DNA of 64,000 nt from Lentilactobacillus diolivorans DSM 14421 (GTDB lineage: Bacteria > Bacillota > Bacilli > Lactobacillales > Lactobacillaceae), in contig NZ_AZEY01000023.1 in the NCBI RefSeq assembly GCF_001434255.1, positions 52,267 to 116,266 on the forward strand. The letters run 5' to 3'. The notes under the pieces are model-generated. The model saw only the letters and a program-made list of their open reading frames with translations, ran no database searches and had not been told where the DNA came from. The translations under genes were made by a program, and so were the position numbers. Every line of letters starts with the position of its first letter. The first letter of the stretch is position 1. Below are positions 53,538-62,212 of this stretch, piece after piece.

Positions 53538-53862
53538 TTTATCCGACACGCCATCCGTTTTGGAGATGGGTTGGTAAAAAATTAAAACGGACTCATTAAC
53601 AAGTGTTGCAGTTGTTGGTGAGCCCGTTTCTTGTGGTTGATTAATGATGTTCAAAATAAATTTAAGTATGTCGCTTCCCTTGGCTTGCTTTACAAATTGA
53701 GTATGCAGTTAATTTTAGCGAGCTGTTTTCTGAACCCTAATATATCTTGATAAGTGATTATTCCATATTAAATCGAAATGATAGCGTTTGCGTACAGGGA
53801 TATGTTAGGGTGAAATTGTAAATAGTTAATGCGCTGTTTTTTTTATGGGGGAGGGGCGTACT
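53538..53862. other. Intergenic upstream of LRR adhesin
   Basis: A hairpin-like AACGGACTCATTAAC...GTGAGCCCGTTT at about 53583-53630 probably terminates the glycosylase gene. The adhesin promoter was not resolved. Confidence 0.4.
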
Positions 53863-56376
53863 TTGAAAATCAAATTCAAGCGTTATTTGTATCGAATGAT
53901 GTTAATGCTGGCGGGGGCGGCAATTATGCCGTTAGCTGGATATGTCATTCATCAGAATCAAGTTGTTCAAATGGTTCAGGCTGCGGCAATTCCAGCGGAT
54001 GATGCCAAGTTACCGACATTTATGCCGAACGCCAAGCTACGGTACTTGGTTTGGGATAACTACAATGATCAAGCTGGAACCCAACCGATTGCCAGTCCAG
54101 CTGAGATGACGAAAGGTGATTTGGCTAAGTTACAAAAGTTGAACTATTCGCCGTCTTCAGGAAGTCCTCAGGCATACGTTGATGCAGGACCAATTGATGG
54201 TGGAAATGGTGGCATTGGTCCTAATAATCCAGGTAACTATTCGCTGGAAGGGCTGCAATATGCCACTAGTTTACAAGAAATTAACTTGTCGCCCAGTTTG
54301 GATTTCGCGCCAAAATATTTTCATGGTGACATTACGGATATTTCACCGTTGGCAGATTTGAAGAATTTAACTGAGGTTAATTTGTATAGTAACCGAATTT
54401 CTGATGTCACACCGCTGAAAAATTTAAAGAATATCAAAGAATTGCGACTTCAATACAATTGCATTGAAGATCTTTCGTCACTTAGTATCAGTAACTATAA
54501 ATCATTTTCTTACTTTAAGCAGCAAGTTGTTCTGCCGACGGTTCATCTAACGGGGAATACTTATACCTGGCAGGCGCCGTTTAAAGAAAAATTACCTCAA
54601 GGAGTCGCCTATAACAAATATAATTTATACGGTCCCAATAAAGCTAACGATTATTGGTGGTATAAAGTTGATGCTAATGTCAAACCAATGCAGCAGGTGT
54701 TTTATACCGGCGATAAGGTCACTTGGACAGGTTCAGACAACTATGTTTTTAATAACTTGCTTCCTCAAGTGACGCCGGGACCGACCAACGATCCTTCAGG
54801 TGGTAGTTATCAAGTCTTGGGAAACCCTTATAAATATTATATGATCGGCGAGTATAAAGATGCGCAAATTAACTCAGGTTATCCAATTATGACATATTAC
54901 CTGCCGTATGAGGACAATGTCAAAGCAATTGAATATCGGATTATTCCCTATGATCAGGCGACTAATGAACCAATTCCAAATTATGACCCGGTTAAAAAAT
55001 CTGATCTACCGGGAACCGCCGTTGAAGTTCCGGAAATTGCAGGTTATACACCGATTGCCAAAACTGTCACGGTTCCTGAAAACGGCGGTGATGTGAAGGC
55101 TTGGTATACCAAGAACCCGGTTGCTCAGGGTACGGTAACTGTTCATTATGAAGATGATCAGAATAATCAATTGAAGGATGACACCAGTTCAACTGGGGAT
55201 GTTAACAGCCCTTATACGGCGCCAACTCCCGATGCGACAATTACCGTTAATGGGATAACGTACAATTTTGTTGGCGTGAAACCGGGTGAATCAATTCCTA
55301 CGACCTATACGGATCAGCCGCAAAGTTTCACCTATGTCTATTCTGAAAAGGCTGTTGATGTTGATTTGAACTATACCGTTAAGACGATTGATAGCAACGG
55401 TCAAGACTTAGGGAAGGGCTATACTGCCAGCGGTAAATCCGGCAGTGTGATTAAAGCACCAGCGATTGATGGTTATACGGTCAGTCCAGCCCAAACCGTG
55501 TTGGATAAAGACGGTCAGATTATTACTTTCGTTTACACCAAAAAAAGTACCGGCGGCGGAACCGGTGGCGGTGGCATCATTACGCCAATCATTCCAGCAA
55601 CACCATTGACTCCGGCTACGCCAACAACCCCGGCAAAGCCAATCACGCCAGCGACACCGATTCCACCGACTGAGCCGGGTGTGGTCGCAAAGGGCGAAGT
55701 TATCTACGCCGTTAACAAAGTTTATTTATACAAGAATGCCACTTTCAAAAAGAGTCAGCGAGTAGCCAGTTATGACAAGAAGCCGCGGATTAACCGACCG
55801 ATGTTTGTCGTGACGGACTATGCCAAATCCAGTAATGGTCGTTTACGTTATAAGGTTCGGGATGTTAACCATGTCACGAAAAACAAGTATCGAACAGGTT
55901 ATCTGACGACTAATTCTAAATTCGTTGTACCGGTTTATTATCAAAGTAAGCCAAAAGTTGTTACCGTCATTAATCCAAAGGGCGTTAATGCTTATTACAA
56001 CAAGAATTTAACCCGTAAAGTTAAGAACTATAAACAGGGAACCGTTTTAAAGGTTAAGGGAATCGTTCGCCATAATCTAACTACCCGGTTTATTTTAACT
56101 AATGGCCGCCATATCACCGCTAACCGAAAATTAGTCATTACAGGTAAATCCAAGGCAGCCAAGATGGTTCAAGCTAAGGGTGCGATTAACCGATACAGCA
56201 AGGCTAATTTAACCAAGCGGAACAAGCATTACAATAAACAGACCAAAAAAGTCTTCAAGGTTAAGCGCTGGGAGTATTCCCAAGCCAACAGTACCAAGAA
56301 GCACGGTGTGTTGAGATACCAAGTTGCTGGTGGTTATATTACTGGTAATTCGAAGTATGTCAAAATAATCAAATAA
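53863..56376 (+). CDS. LRR/MucBP adhesin with three DUF5776 modules
   Basis: 837-aa secreted protein. TTG at 53863 is chosen because GGGGGAGGGG (53847-53856) lies 6 nt upstream; the ATG at 53845 is part of that element. Signal peptide ends near VQAAA. Residues about 90-205 contain internalin-like leucine-rich repeats (ISPLADLKNLTEVNLYSNRI, VTPLKNLKNIKELRLQYN). An Ig-like/unknown segment follows, then three MucBP-type domains (about 345-410, 415-495, 500-560), a Pro/Thr linker (ATPLTPATPTTP), and three DUF5776 modules. Paralogue of the gene at 63251. Likely host or mucin adhesin. Confidence 0.88.
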   Translation: MKIKFKRYLYRMMLMLAGAAIMPLAGYVIHQNQVVQMVQAAAIPADDAKLPTFMPNAKLRYLVWDNYNDQAGTQPIASPAEMTKGDLAKLQKLNYSPSSGSPQAYVDAGPIDGGNGGIGPNNPGNYSLEGLQYATSLQEINLSPSLDFAPKYFHGDITDISPLADLKNLTEVNLYSNRISDVTPLKNLKNIKELRLQYNCIEDLSSLSISNYKSFSYFKQQVVLPTVHLTGNTYTWQAPFKEKLPQGVAYNKYNLYGPNKANDYWWYKVDANVKPMQQVFYTGDKVTWTGSDNYVFNNLLPQVTPGPTNDPSGGSYQVLGNPYKYYMIGEYKDAQINSGYPIMTYYLPYEDNVKAIEYRIIPYDQATNEPIPNYDPVKKSDLPGTAVEVPEIAGYTPIAKTVTVPENGGDVKAWYTKNPVAQGTVTVHYEDDQNNQLKDDTSSTGDVNSPYTAPTPDATITVNGITYNFVGVKPGESIPTTYTDQPQSFTYVYSEKAVDVDLNYTVKTIDSNGQDLGKGYTASGKSGSVIKAPAIDGYTVSPAQTVLDKDGQIITFVYTKKSTGGGTGGGGIITPIIPATPLTPATPTTPAKPITPATPIPPTEPGVVAKGEVIYAVNKVYLYKNATFKKSQRVASYDKKPRINRPMFVVTDYAKSSNGRLRYKVRDVNHVTKNKYRTGYLTTNSKFVVPVYYQSKPKVVTVINPKGVNAYYNKNLTRKVKNYKQGTVLKVKGIVRHNLTTRFILTNGRHITANRKLVITGKSKAAKMVQAKGAINRYSKANLTKRNKHYNKQTKKVFKVKRWEYSQANSTKKHGVLRYQVAGGYITGNSKYVKIIK

Positions 56377-56801
56377 TAGTCAAAAATAATTCTCCCAATT
56401 TTGTTTGAATTGGGGGAATTATTTTTTGCCCTTTTGAGTGTTACAAGGTATATTTGCTGGTAATTCGAGAGGTCAAATGGCATTGGCCCCCATAAAATAA
56501 GACACCCTATTAGTTGTTAACCGGGTGCATATATGTTAATATACTTCACATAAATTCATTCTGATATAAATGATAATTTATACTTTTCAAATCAACATGG
56601 TAGATAAGTCTGTTTTTGATTATGAAGGTGAACATCTTTGAAAGGGGATGGGAGCTGCATAAATTTTAAATCGATCTGGGGGGAACCGTTTAGCTTAACG
56701 AGATTGACTTGGGGTGATTAAAGTCTGATCGGATGGCTATTAACGGTTATCGTAATTGTTGGTTGGACTCGCTGCTTTTGCCTCGAAGGAGGAAGAGAGA
56801 T
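56377..56801. other. Intergenic upstream of kdsA
   Basis: Terminator at 56385-56428. A possible promoter is TTGTTA (56514-56519), 17 nt, TAATAT (56537-56542). Downstream there are two G-rich Shine-Dalgarno-like runs (about 56643 and 56678) in front of short frames that lead nowhere, so remnants of a lost surface-gene start are possible. Confidence 0.4.
56385..56428 (+). terminator. Strong Rho-independent terminator
   Basis: AAAATAATTCTCCCAATT pairs with AATTGGGGGAATTATTTT, followed by TT. Confidence 0.85.
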
Positions 56802-57653
56802 ATGACAAAAATTTCAACAATTTTTCCCGACTATCATTTTAAAAATGACCGCCTGACGTTATTAGCAGGGCCGTGTGCGATTGAAACATATGACACCTGC
56901 GCTCAGGTAGCTGAAACCTTAAAAGAAATTACTGATGAACTTGGCATTAACTATGTCTTCAAATCATCTTTCGATAAAGCCAATCGAAGTTCCGGCGATT
57001 CAAGCCGTGGTGCCGGCATGGCTCATGGATTGCCGATTTTACGTAAAATTAAAGAGACTTACCACGTCCCAATTGTTACCGATGTCCATGAATCATATCA
57101 ATGTGACCCTGTGGCTGAAGTCGCAGATGTGCTACAAATTCCAGCATTCTTAAGCCGGCAAACCGATTTGTTGGTTGCTGCCGCAAAAACTCAGCGGGTG
57201 GTCAACATCAAAAAGGCCCAATTCATGGCTCCTGAGGATATGCAGGGAGCAGTTGATAAGATAACGCCTTTTTCAAATAAAATCCTGTTAACTGAACGTG
57301 GTTCTCAATTTGGTTATCATCAATTGATTGTTGACATGACCAGCTTAATTCGTTTGAGAAAAATGGGCTATCCGGTGATTTTTGACGCCACTCATTCGGT
57401 TCAGGTTCCCGGTGGTCACGGCAATCATTCTGGCGGTAACCGTGATTTTGCCTTTCCATTGATGAGGGCCGCATTGGCAATTGGGGTGGACGGTATTTTT
57501 GCGGAAGTCCATCCAGACCCACCTTCGGCAATTTCGGACGCTGACAATCAATTGTATTTAAATAAAATTAAGCCAATTCTAACCACGGCCGTCAAACTGT
57601 TTGATGAAAATCGTCAACAACAAGAGGAGTTGATGGCAGATGGCTTACTATGA
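56802..57653 (+). CDS. kdsA: 3-deoxy-8-phosphooctulonate (KDO-8-P) synthase
   Basis: 283-aa cytosolic aldolase condensing PEP with arabinose 5-phosphate to Kdo-8-phosphate. Motifs run the length of the family: LLAGPCAIE (Cys25, the metal-binding Cys of class II, metal-dependent KdsA), FKSSFDKANRSSGDSSRG, LQIPAFLSRQTDLL, NIKKAQFMAPEDM, LTERGSQFGYHQL, DATHSVQVPGG, and AEVHPDPPSAISD. ATG at 56802 has GAAGGAGG 9 nt upstream; the frame is open back to 56733 without a ribosome site. It overlaps kdsD by 14 nt. Kdo synthesis is a Gram-negative trait, so this pair is unusual here. Confidence 0.95.
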   Translation: MTKISTIFPDYHFKNDRLTLLAGPCAIETYDTCAQVAETLKEITDELGINYVFKSSFDKANRSSGDSSRGAGMAHGLPILRKIKETYHVPIVTDVHESYQCDPVAEVADVLQIPAFLSRQTDLLVAAAKTQRVVNIKKAQFMAPEDMQGAVDKITPFSNKILLTERGSQFGYHQLIVDMTSLIRLRKMGYPVIFDATHSVQVPGGHGNHSGGNRDFAFPLMRAALAIGVDGIFAEVHPDPPSAISDADNQLYLNKIKPILTTAVKLFDENRQQQEELMADGLL

Positions 57654-58593
57654 AATTGCAAAGGAGATTTTTGAAGCAGAGAAGCAGGCTCTAACTGAAG
57701 TATCTGAGCGGTTGGATGATCATTTTGATCAACTGGTTGATATTATCGACAAAACTAGTGGTCGGGTCATCTTTATCGGGATTGGTAAATCAGAAATTGT
57801 TGCGCAAAAGATTGCCGCGTCGTTGTCGTCGATTGGGCAGCCCAGTTTTACGTTAGATGCTGCCACAACGTTTCACGGTGATTTAGGTAAAGTTTCTAAA
57901 GACGATACAGTTCTGTTTGTTTCCAATAGTGGTGAAACCCAAGAAGTGATTCAAACGTTATTTGCGCTTAGAACGATTTTTCCCAACGGCTTTACTTCAG
58001 TCGCCCTGACAGGGAACCCTAATTCCACTTTGGCGAAGAACACGGATTTATTGATTAACCTAAGTGTTGCAAAGGAAGCGGATATTACCGGGCTGGCACC
58101 GACATCGTCGACGACGGCAACGTTGGTTTTAGGGGATGCTTTGCTGGTAGCGTTGGAAAAGAAACGATCGTTTGATAAGAAACATTTTGCCCTGTACCAT
58201 CCCGGCGGCAGCATTGGCAAAATGCTTCTGCAACGGGTGAAAAATGTGATGCACACAAAAATTCCGTATGTCCAAGAAGAAACACCAATTAATGATGTGA
58301 TTTATACAATTAGTAATTTTGGAATTGGCATCACTTTAGTGAGAAACTCGGCGACCGATGAAATCACGGGGATTGTGACTGACGGTGATATTCGAAAAAA
58401 GTTTTTGGATGTGCCGGCAGTCAAGGAATCTGTCGCGAAAGATTATATGACAAGGGATTTTATTAGTATCAATCAAGAAAAAAGAAATCAGGAAGCGTGG
58501 CGGGTGATGGCCGGCCACAACATCTCCAATTTGGTTGTTAGAGACGATAAGAATCAAGTAGTGGGGGTAGTGACGATTCACGATGTATTTTAG
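57640..58593 (+). CDS. kdsD: Arabinose-5-phosphate isomerase (KpsF/GutQ family)
   Basis: 317 aa: SIS sugar-isomerase domain (about 35-190, GRVIFIGIGKSEIVAQKIAASL, FVSNSGETQEV, SSTTATLVLGDAL, HPGGSIGKML) followed by two CBS domains (about 205-315, VTDGDIRKKF). Converts ribulose 5-phosphate to arabinose 5-phosphate, the substrate of the upstream enzyme, and overlaps it by 14 nt, a coherent two-step unit. KdsC phosphatase and KdsB cytidylyltransferase are not in the window. Terminator at 58761. Confidence 0.93.
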   Translation: MAYYEIAKEIFEAEKQALTEVSERLDDHFDQLVDIIDKTSGRVIFIGIGKSEIVAQKIAASLSSIGQPSFTLDAATTFHGDLGKVSKDDTVLFVSNSGETQEVIQTLFALRTIFPNGFTSVALTGNPNSTLAKNTDLLINLSVAKEADITGLAPTSSTTATLVLGDALLVALEKKRSFDKKHFALYHPGGSIGKMLLQRVKNVMHTKIPYVQEETPINDVIYTISNFGIGITLVRNSATDEITGIVTDGDIRKKFLDVPAVKESVAKDYMTRDFISINQEKRNQEAWRVMAGHNISNLVVRDDKNQVVGVVTIHDVF

Positions 58594-58760
58594 TGGTTTA
58601 TTGGAAGACGATCAGGTTTATTATGACCTAACCGTTTTCTGCTACGCCTTTATTCTAACCGTCGGTCCTCAAATACAGCCATTTCCTTTACAATCTCGGG
58701 AATGTTCGGATTTCTTGATAACCTGGCCGAAACTTGTTTTCTAACTATACTTTGGACAGT

Positions 58761-58794
58761 AAAAAAGAAGGTCAATGTCTGACCTTCTTTTTTT
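58761..58794 (+). terminator. Rho-independent terminator
   Basis: AAAAAAGAAGGTCA pairs with TGACCTTCTTTTTT, followed by T. Confidence 0.85.
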
Positions 58795-58839
58795 GATAAT
58801 AACTGTTTTTAGTTGTGAGTAAAGGATTATTTAGGCCAC

Positions 58840-58960
58840 AAAAAAGTCCCTGTTGGCGTCAGATGGCGTGGTAGCGGGGACTTTCTTTTAGATAATTCTG
58901 ATCTGTGCCGCCGCGTTTTAAGCGGTTCGGCTTACCTAGCGAATACACTAATCATTATAA
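58840..58960 (-). ncRNA. Candidate small RNA or structured 3' UTR
   Basis: On the minus strand an extended -10 TGTTATAAT (-10 at 58959-58954) precedes about 105 nt containing the stem GCCG-AA-CCGC / GCGGCGGC and ending in AAAGTCCC...GGGACTTTTTT (58884-58840). Such promoter, compact fold and terminator order suits an independent sRNA; alternatively the hairpin just terminates pyruvate oxidase mRNA. I cannot match a known riboswitch class. Confidence 0.35.
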
Positions 58961-59023
58961 CATACGTTTGACAGTCAATATCATTTTGGGTGAAGAATAT
59001 TAAAGGATTATTCACTTATTGAG

Positions 59024-60778
59024 TTACTGAACGTTGTGCTTCTTCAAGTAGTCACTTAATGGGACTAATTTTTCAGCATAATAACGTTTCTTGAAATCAT
59101 CAATTGTCTTTTGATCATATTTATCAGCGTCTAATGTCAATTTTTCAACTGGAATTGGTCGCTCATTGGTAATCTTGATATCAATTAAGACTGGCTTGCC
59201 AGCTTTGGTTAGCTCAACGGCCTTATCAAAAGCAGGTTTCATTTGATCAACTTTGTCAACGGTGATGCCAGTCATGCCCTGACCTTCAGCTACTTTAGCA
59301 AAATCAGTCTGTGGCAGGCTAATACCGAACCATTCATGGTTGTCATCCTCCTGCTCATCTTCAATAAAGCCAAGGGCGTCATTAGAGAAGACAACGTTGA
59401 TCACTGGTAAGTGGTAGGCAACTTGGGTGCTGAGATCCTGCATGACCATGGCAGCTGCACCGTCACCAGCTAAATTAAAGACTTGACGATTTGGATAGCT
59501 CAGCTTTGCGGCAATTGATCCGGGTAGGCCGACACCCATTGTGGCAAATAGTCCTGAGGTGATCCAAGGTTGTTTGCCATTCACTTTGAGTAACCGAACC
59601 GCGTTCTGGGTGACATCGCCAACATCAATTGAGTAAATGGCATCGTCTTCAGAAATTCGGTTAATTTCCTTAAACGCAGGTTCAAACCGCAAATCACCAT
59701 CTGTTCGATTCATCATGTCATCATTGTATTGATGCCAATTGGCAACATTATCAACATTGGCTGCATACCAGGCAGATGGTTGGCTGTCTTCGCCTAATTG
59801 AATGAACCGTTGCAACGATTTCTTGGCGTCGGCTAAAATGGCAACATCGGTCTTGTGACGTTTACCAAGCACTTGTGGATTGTTGTCAATTTGGATGAAT
59901 TTAACATCAGGTTTAAACATGACTTCGGCAAATGGATAATTGGAACCAACAAACAACATAAGGTCAGTCTCTTGAAGCGCTTCGTTAGCTGGTTTTGAAG
60001 CAACTCGGGCAGCCGATCCAAGCAAGGCTTCAAAGTCGTAAGGAATAATTTCCTTGCCTAAAGCGGTCGTAATGACTGGAATTTGGAATTTCTTAGCGAA
60101 TTGCATGACTTCATCAGCAGCGCCATAGGTTCCTTGACCTACGTAAAGGATTGGCTTCTTAGCTTGTTTAATCAAATCCAAAGCTTGGTTGATTTGCTCG
60201 TCGGAACCGGCACCTAATTCTGGTCTAGCAAAGTTCTTAGCTGAGCTATAGTAACCGTCAGCTGGGATCTCTTTGTCTGCCAGATCATTTGGAATGGTAA
60301 CGAAAGCTGGCCCGTGTTGCGCAAACGCACGACGAATAGCTTCATCAAGGATATGCGGTAAACTTTCAGCGGTCATAACAGTTCGAGCGTAAACGCCAGC
60401 ATCTTTGAACCATGGGTTTTCATCAAATTCTTGGAAGAAATCTTGGTTCATGAGTGCTTGTGGGTTTTGGCCAACGATGAATAGGGCTGGGACTTTATCC
60501 GCCATTGCATCGTAAGCGCCTTGGTACAGATGAGTCGCACCAGGACCGGCTGAACCGAAAGCAACACCGATGTGACCGGTTAGCTTGGTATCCGCAACAG
60601 CCGCCAAGGCACCGACTTCTTCGTGACGAACATGAATATATTTGATGCGGTCTTTTTCAGCGTCCAAAGCGTACATCAGGTTGTTGACCGTTCCACCTGG
60701 GATGCCATAAATATGATCAACATGCCAGCTTTCAAGGGTCCGTAATGCTGCAATACCTGAGTTAATTGTATTTGCCAT
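59024..60778 (-). CDS. pox: Pyruvate oxidase
   Basis: 584-aa cytosolic ThDP/FAD enzyme: pyruvate + Pi + O2 to acetyl phosphate + CO2 + H2O2. Seen: YGIPGGTVNNLMYAL, IHVRHEEVGALAAVADTK (ThDP Glu about 53-54), FGSAGPGATHL, the FAD domain (TALGKEIIP, LLGSAARVASKP), and the ThDP motif LAGDGAAAMVMQDLS...NVVFSNDALGFI. ATG at 60778 has GGGGGAT 8 nt upstream; an ATG at 60799 lies before that element. Strong promoter at 60884. Gives aerobic ATP through acetyl phosphate and produces peroxide; competes with ppdK for pyruvate. Confidence 0.95.
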   Translation of the reverse strand: MANTINSGIAALRTLESWHVDHIYGIPGGTVNNLMYALDAEKDRIKYIHVRHEEVGALAAVADTKLTGHIGVAFGSAGPGATHLYQGAYDAMADKVPALFIVGQNPQALMNQDFFQEFDENPWFKDAGVYARTVMTAESLPHILDEAIRRAFAQHGPAFVTIPNDLADKEIPADGYYSSAKNFARPELGAGSDEQINQALDLIKQAKKPILYVGQGTYGAADEVMQFAKKFQIPVITTALGKEIIPYDFEALLGSAARVASKPANEALQETDLMLFVGSNYPFAEVMFKPDVKFIQIDNNPQVLGKRHKTDVAILADAKKSLQRFIQLGEDSQPSAWYAANVDNVANWHQYNDDMMNRTDGDLRFEPAFKEINRISEDDAIYSIDVGDVTQNAVRLLKVNGKQPWITSGLFATMGVGLPGSIAAKLSYPNRQVFNLAGDGAAAMVMQDLSTQVAYHLPVINVVFSNDALGFIEDEQEDDNHEWFGISLPQTDFAKVAEGQGMTGITVDKVDQMKPAFDKAVELTKAGKPVLIDIKITNERPIPVEKLTLDADKYDQKTIDDFKKRYYAEKLVPLSDYLKKHNVQ

Positions 60779-60883
60779 AATCAAAATCCCCCGTTTCATT
60801 TTTTGATCGACAACCGGCTAACTTGCCTGGATTGTCTGGAATGCAGTCGCGCTAAAAGGCGTTGCATTCGACTTTTCAGTATT

Positions 60884-60912
60884 ATGATAAGTTTCTTTGT
60901 GGGGAAAAACAA
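60884..60912 (-). promoter_or_regulatory. Promoter of pyruvate oxidase gene
   Basis: TTGTTT (60912-60907), 17-nt spacer, TATCAT (60889-60884). A poor cre-like word TGTAAGCGGATTAG at 60931 lies upstream with several mismatches. Confidence 0.6.
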
Positions 60913-61152
60913 TTAAATGCACTTATGAATTGTAAGCGGATTAGTTGCCGGTATTTTGATGATTGGCGCATTAAAATTCTCATCGTTTTGAAATCATAAC
61001 ACAGGGTCTATTTGTTAATGGGGTACTATATATGCTATAATGATCTGTATAGCCGAAAGATAATGTTAACTAGAAGTTGAACCTTTGCCGGATTGTTAGA
61101 AATTGCCAATGGTGGTAGTTTTCGAACGACTCTCTACGAAAGGGGGCTTTCA

Positions 61153-61383
61153 ATGTTACAATTACGCGATCAGTTATTTAATATGTTGGCAAATACGCCA
61201 TTGCCAAAAAATTATCGGATGTCATTAAAGGCGTTGTATCAGCGGACAGACTTATCTTGGGACTATCAATTTTCTGAGATTGCCCAGGCTTTTGAACAAT
61301 TAGTTAAGTCCCACAATGTTAAAGGAAAACGAGTAAAGCTGAATAGTAAGCAAGAAGATTGGGAATTTTTAGGTATTCTATGA
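61153..61383 (+). CDS. Small helical protein, 76 aa
   Basis: ATG with AAGGGGG about 8 nt upstream; the frame is open from 61093. Sequence is helical and amphipathic (QLRDQLFNMLANTPLPKNYR, ALYQRTDLSWDYQFSEIAQA). Size resembles small immunity-like or regulatory proteins of lactobacilli, but I do not recognise the family. A terminator follows at 61446. Confidence 0.55.
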   Translation: MLQLRDQLFNMLANTPLPKNYRMSLKALYQRTDLSWDYQFSEIAQAFEQLVKSHNVKGKRVKLNSKQEDWEFLGIL

Positions 61384-61445
61384 TGATTTCATTTTCGGCT
61401 TGTCGAATAAAGATTCTGCTTCAGTTTATAAAACATCAACAAATA

Positions 61446-61490
61446 AAAGCAACTTGAAATCGCCCTTTAAGCGAATCCAAGTTGCTTTTA
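61446..61490 (+). terminator. Rho-independent terminator
   Basis: AAAAGCAACTTG...TCGC pairs with GCGA...CAAGTTGCTTTT. Confidence 0.8.
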
Positions 61491-61510
61491 TCATTTTGAA
61501 CGTATCATTA

Positions 61511-61627
61511 TTAGCCCTTTAAAACTGAATTCCAAAATAGGCGGTCTTTGATATTGATATTTAAATTACCAGAACGATCGGATTCTCTTTCAAAATGCTT
61601 AGCTAAAAAATTCTTCAATGTTTTCAT
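61511..61627 (-). CDS. Possible small protein, 38 aa
   Basis: ATG about 10 nt after AAGGGGG on the minus strand; residues MKTLKNFLAKHFERESDRSG to the end NSVLKG. Basic amphipathic start, no family recognised. TATACT at about 61740 is a possible -10. Plausible because the ribosome site is strong and the frame ends cleanly before the convergent terminator. Confidence 0.45.
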   Translation of the reverse strand: MKTLKNFLAKHFERESDRSGNLNINIKDRLFWNSVLKG

Positions 61628-61985
61628 GATAAGCAATACCCCCTTGGTAATAGTCAAACTAACTTGAAATTCATCAAATGGCGTTGGAATAATTGATTCT
61701 TATATGATGTTGTCCCTTTTCAACTCCAACTACAGTATAAGGCAAAAATCGTATAGCGGGTTAATAATTGTGCCTATGTTTACGCTTACATTGAAATATT
61801 TTTTACATTAGCGTAACAATTGTCATCGTTTTGGCTTATTTTTGTAATATTCGGCTTAAAAGAACGCCATAAATTAAATTCTAGGCAGTATTTATTTGTT
61901 TAGTGGGCATTCAAGATGGAGAAAAGCGCCAATCCGATTAGTTTATTTTTTCAAACTGGTGCGCTAAAGTTAACTTACATTGATT
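61628..61985. other. Intergenic region left of the IS3 remnant
   Basis: No gene seen apart from the leader of the 38-aa ORF. I found no recognisable insertion-sequence left end or target duplication. Confidence 0.4.
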
Positions 61986-61987
61986 AA

Positions 61988-62212
61988 AGTCGTTGTCCAT
62001 TAGGAAAGAAGCTGATTTGGATGGCAAAAGATTGGGTAAATACAGAATTTGAAGGCTCGAGTTTAACCGCATTTAATTTGGAGCGGGATGCACGATTTAA
62101 AGAATTAGAGGAACAGGTCCGCAATTTACAAATTGAGAATGCCTACCTAAAAGAACTGCGGAGACTGGGGAAGCGCGGGAAATCATTACCAATCAAGAAG
62201 TGTCGCGGCTGA
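61988..62212 (+). pseudogene. IS3 orfA, 5'-truncated
   Basis: About 70 residues of the C-terminal part of OrfA (MAKDWVNTEFEGSSLTAFNL, then the leucine-zipper segment VRNLQIENAYLKELRRL). The helix-turn-helix half normally upstream is absent. Confidence 0.7.

Larger units (their letters stand above)
58594..59023. other. Convergent intergenic region between kdsD and pyruvate oxidase
   Basis: Contains the kdsD terminator (58761-58794) and a structured minus-strand element (58840-58960). No protein gene seen. Confidence 0.5.

Noticed and set aside
53845..53862. ATG start of the LRR adhesin
   Set aside because: The codon merges into the GGGGGAGGGG ribosome site needed by the TTG at 53863.
56733..56801. 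N-terminal extension of KdsA
   Set aside because: The extra 23 residues have no family match, and GAAGGAGG sits just before ATG 56802.
60931..60944. cre box for pyruvate oxidase
   Set aside because: TGTAAGCGGATTAG misses several conserved cre positions.
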